Shown: positions 62,612 through 64,000 of the stretch, piece after piece
Numbering within the stretch: the first letter of the stretch is position 1
Layout: each line of letters begins with the position of its first letter
Assembly: GCA_030433005.1 (NCBI GenBank)
Contig: JAUILQ010000026.1
Location: forward strand, 1-64,000
Length of the DNA: 64,000 bases
Source of the DNA: Alphaproteobacteria bacterium
GTDB lineage: Bacteria; Pseudomonadota; Alphaproteobacteria; Kiloniellales; DSM-21159
Reading direction: 5' to 3'
Notes under the pieces: model-generated
Seen by the model: the letters and a program-made list of their open reading frames with translations, nothing else
Told to the model about the DNA's origin: nothing
Databases searched by the model: none
Translations under genes and position numbers: made by a program

Positions 62612-63778
62612 TTAGTTCTCGGCTTCCTCGGCCAGGGCGGCGATGGTCCGGGCCAGCAGGCGGATCTCGCTGCGGATCTGCTCGACCGTGTGGTCGCGGT
62701 TGGCCGACATCTCGCCGGCGATGCGCGACAGGTTCATGTTGATCGAGCGGATGTGGTCCTTGGTCGTGTCGTCGAGCCCGCCGGCCTGGAAGTCGGCCTC
62801 GGCGAGCTGGGCCAGGATCGGCTTGAGCGAGGAGTGGGTCTCGGCGAGGCGCCGCAGGACCTCCTGCTCGGTGCGCATCTGGTCGGTCATCAGGCTCATG
62901 CGCTCGGTCAGCTGCGCCAGGTTGCGGTTCGCCTCCTGGCGGTCGTCCTCGCCGCGCTCGATGGTGCGCTGCAGGCCGTCGAGGCTGTCGGCGGTCTGCT
63001 CGAGCAGCGCGGAGAGATAGGCCGGCACCGAGCCGCCCTCGCTCTCGCCGCCGCTGGGCCCGCCGCCGGACAGCCGGGTCAGGCCCGACAGCCACTCCTC
63101 CAGCTCGTTCATGAAGCGGTTGTGCGCCTGGCCGGCCTGCAGCTCCAGGAAGCCGAGGACCAGCGAGCCGGCGAGCCCGAACAGCGACGAGGAAAAGGCC
63201 GTGCCCATGCCGCCGAGCGGCTCTTCCAGGCCGGCCTGGAGCTGCTGGAACATGCCGGCGGCGTCGCCGCTGGTCGCCGCCAGGCTGCCGATCGTCCGGC
63301 CGACCGCGTTGACGGTCTCGACCAGGCCCCAGAAGGTGCCGAGCAGGCCGAGGAAGATCAGCAGGCCGATCAGGTAGCGCGAGATCTCGTGGCTCTCGTC
63401 GATGCGCGAGCGGATCGCGTCGATCAGCGTGCGCATCGACAGCGCCGAGAGGCTGAGCCGTCCTTTGCGCTCGCGCAGCATCTTGGCCATCGGCCCGAGC
63501 AGGTGCGGCGAGCGCTGCTCGCGGCCCTCGCCCGGATAGATCAGGCCGCCGCTCGACTCCTGCTTGAGCTGCTCGAGGTAGGCGATCTCGCTGCGCAGCA
63601 GCAGCACCTGGCGGAAGGAGTAGACGATGCCGAGCAGGGCGACGCCGAGGATCATGCCGTTGAGCACGGCATTGGCCAGGAAGGCATCGGCCAGGCGCGG
63701 CGCCAGCAGGGCACCGGCGAGCAGAACCAGCGCCAGGAACACCAGCATGCGGATCAGGTAGGTCTGCGGGCGGGTCAT
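62612..63778 (-). CDS. MotA/TolQ/ExbB-like proton-channel protein
   Basis: This 388-aa protein has two N-terminal helices (about 8-58) and a cytoplasmic loop. The MotA-type helix pair follows: SRYLIGLLIFLGLLGTFWGLVETV and GMGTAFSSSLFGLAGSLVLGFLE. These match the conserved MotA_ExbB proton-channel core. The C-terminal 130 residues are a helical, coiled-coil-like tail. It is paired with the OmpA-like protein, as MotA with MotB. No flagellar genes are near. The pair occurs widely in alphaproteobacteria; its job is not established. Confidence 0.88.
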   Translation of the reverse strand: MTRPQTYLIRMLVFLALVLLAGALLAPRLADAFLANAVLNGMILGVALLGIVYSFRQVLLLRSEIAYLEQLKQESSGGLIYPGEGREQRSPHLLGPMAKMLRERKGRLSLSALSMRTLIDAIRSRIDESHEISRYLIGLLIFLGLLGTFWGLVETVNAVGRTIGSLAATSGDAAGMFQQLQAGLEEPLGGMGTAFSSSLFGLAGSLVLGFLELQAGQAHNRFMNELEEWLSGLTRLSGGGPSGGESEGGSVPAYLSALLEQTADSLDGLQRTIERGEDDRQEANRNLAQLTERMSLMTDQMRTEQEVLRRLAETHSSLKPILAQLAEADFQAGGLDDTTKDHIRSINMNLSRIAGEMSANRDHTVEQIRSEIRLLARTIAALAEEAEN

Positions 63779-63905
63779 CGGCTCGCTAACTGGCTGTAGG
63801 GGGCGGCGGCCACGTCAGGACGGCGTCCCGCTCAGGAGGGCGGCCCGAATGGCGGCCCGAACGGCCGCCGCATCCGGGGCGACAGCGCCGCGCCCTCCCC
63901 GGGGA

Positions 63906-64000
63906 TCATCGCCGCGCCGTGACGATGTCGACCCGGTCCGCGGGGCCGCCGTCGGCCTTGTTGCCCTGGGCCCGGACGTCCATGCGCCGCGAGCCGATGC
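63906..64000 (-). CDS. C-terminal end of an upstream protein (truncated by window edge)
   Basis: The minus strand has an open frame from the window edge to TGA at 63906-63908. It ends with RRMDVRAQGNKADGG and PADRVDIVTARR. RVDI-type ends are common in OmpA-C domains, so this may be a second OmpA-like protein in the same operon. Only 31 residues are visible, so both its reality and family are uncertain. It ends 127 bases before the MotA-like gene. Confidence 0.45.
   Translation of the reverse strand, partial: IGSRRMDVRAQGNKADGGPADRVDIVTARR

Noticed and set aside
61034..63778. Zorya-type anti-phage system (ZorA/ZorB)
   Set aside because: The MotA-like and OmpA-like pair recalls ZorA and ZorB, but no ZorC, ZorD or ZorE homologue lies next to it. 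The downstream neighbours are a YozG-DUF2975 operon and transporters, and the coiled coil is in the wrong partner. The region beyond 64000 was not visible.

Overview
This is a GC-rich (roughly 70% G+C) chromosomal segment of an alphaproteobacterium. It is most likely a member of Rhodospirillales or a close relative. The evidence is the linkage of ethylmalonyl-CoA pathway genes, CobS/CobT-type cobaltochelatase genes, an RcdA-family adaptor, an RpoH promoter of the alphaproteobacterial CTTGAT-N15-CCTATTT form, and orders such as comF-grxC-nitrilase, argJ-ppiC-secA and xerD-aroK-aroB. The genus cannot be fixed from this sequence. I saw no rRNA, tRNA, CRISPR array, transposase or phage gene, so this looks like core chromosome with a few accessory islets.

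Layout. 0-5.4 kb: end of an alpha/beta hydrolase, a DMT permease, and a minus-strand comF-grxC-nitrilase-HExxH protein group divergent from a BioC-like methyltransferase. 5.4-12.8 kb: ppiC-argJ-mutT, with a 32-bp perfect inverted repeat between argJ and mutT, divergent from secA; then a lipid kinase and an acidic orphan. 12.8-18.4 kb: an inverted repeat, accA, a TPP riboswitch with an orphan ThiY-like binding protein, an anomalously AT-rich orphan gene, and cyanide-insensitive bd oxidase genes with a tiny DUF2474 partner. 18.4-26.6 kb: malyl-CoA lyase, xerD, a secreted repeat protein with a 46-aa membrane partner, aroK-aroB-CNNM protein, and a CBS protein. 26.6-36.9 kb: DUF2889, bolA, EamA permease, J-domain protein, cobS, an M48/SH3-like/CHASE2 envelope operon, cobT, and a thioesterase. 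37-42.5 kb: ethylmalonyl-CoA mutase divergent from crotonyl-CoA carboxylase/reductase and methylsuccinyl-CoA dehydrogenase. 42.5-48 kb: HD-GYP protein, secreted Cys-rich protein, GFA protein, rpmJ, methyltransferase, cobC-cobD. 47.9-48.4 kb: a structured non-coding stretch with two intrinsic terminators. 48.4-64 kb: metY, hydrolase, PAS protein, thioesterase, flavocytochrome c sulfide dehydrogenase pair, hsp20, rcdA, cation antiporter, rpmE, MFS and ABC exporters, a small lipoprotein-YozG-DUF2975 operon, and a MotA/OmpA-like envelope pair.

How the genes connect. Ccr, Ecm, Mcd and Mcl1 are four enzymes of acetyl-CoA assimilation by the ethylmalonyl-CoA pathway. Ecm needs coenzyme B12, and cobS, cobT, cobC and cobD in the same window serve late aerobic B12 synthesis. 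AccA, aroK/aroB, argJ and metY are core anabolism. SecA, PpiC and the envelope proteins serve export and surface biogenesis. The CIO oxidase and flavocytochrome c suggest a branched respiratory chain that can tolerate or use sulfide.

The least explained items are the CHASE2/SH3/M48 operon, the exact seven-heptad duplication in the OmpA-like protein, the candidate small RNAs upstream of metY, the YozG-DUF2975 switch, and several very small proteins. All family calls were made by eye from motifs; no database search was run.
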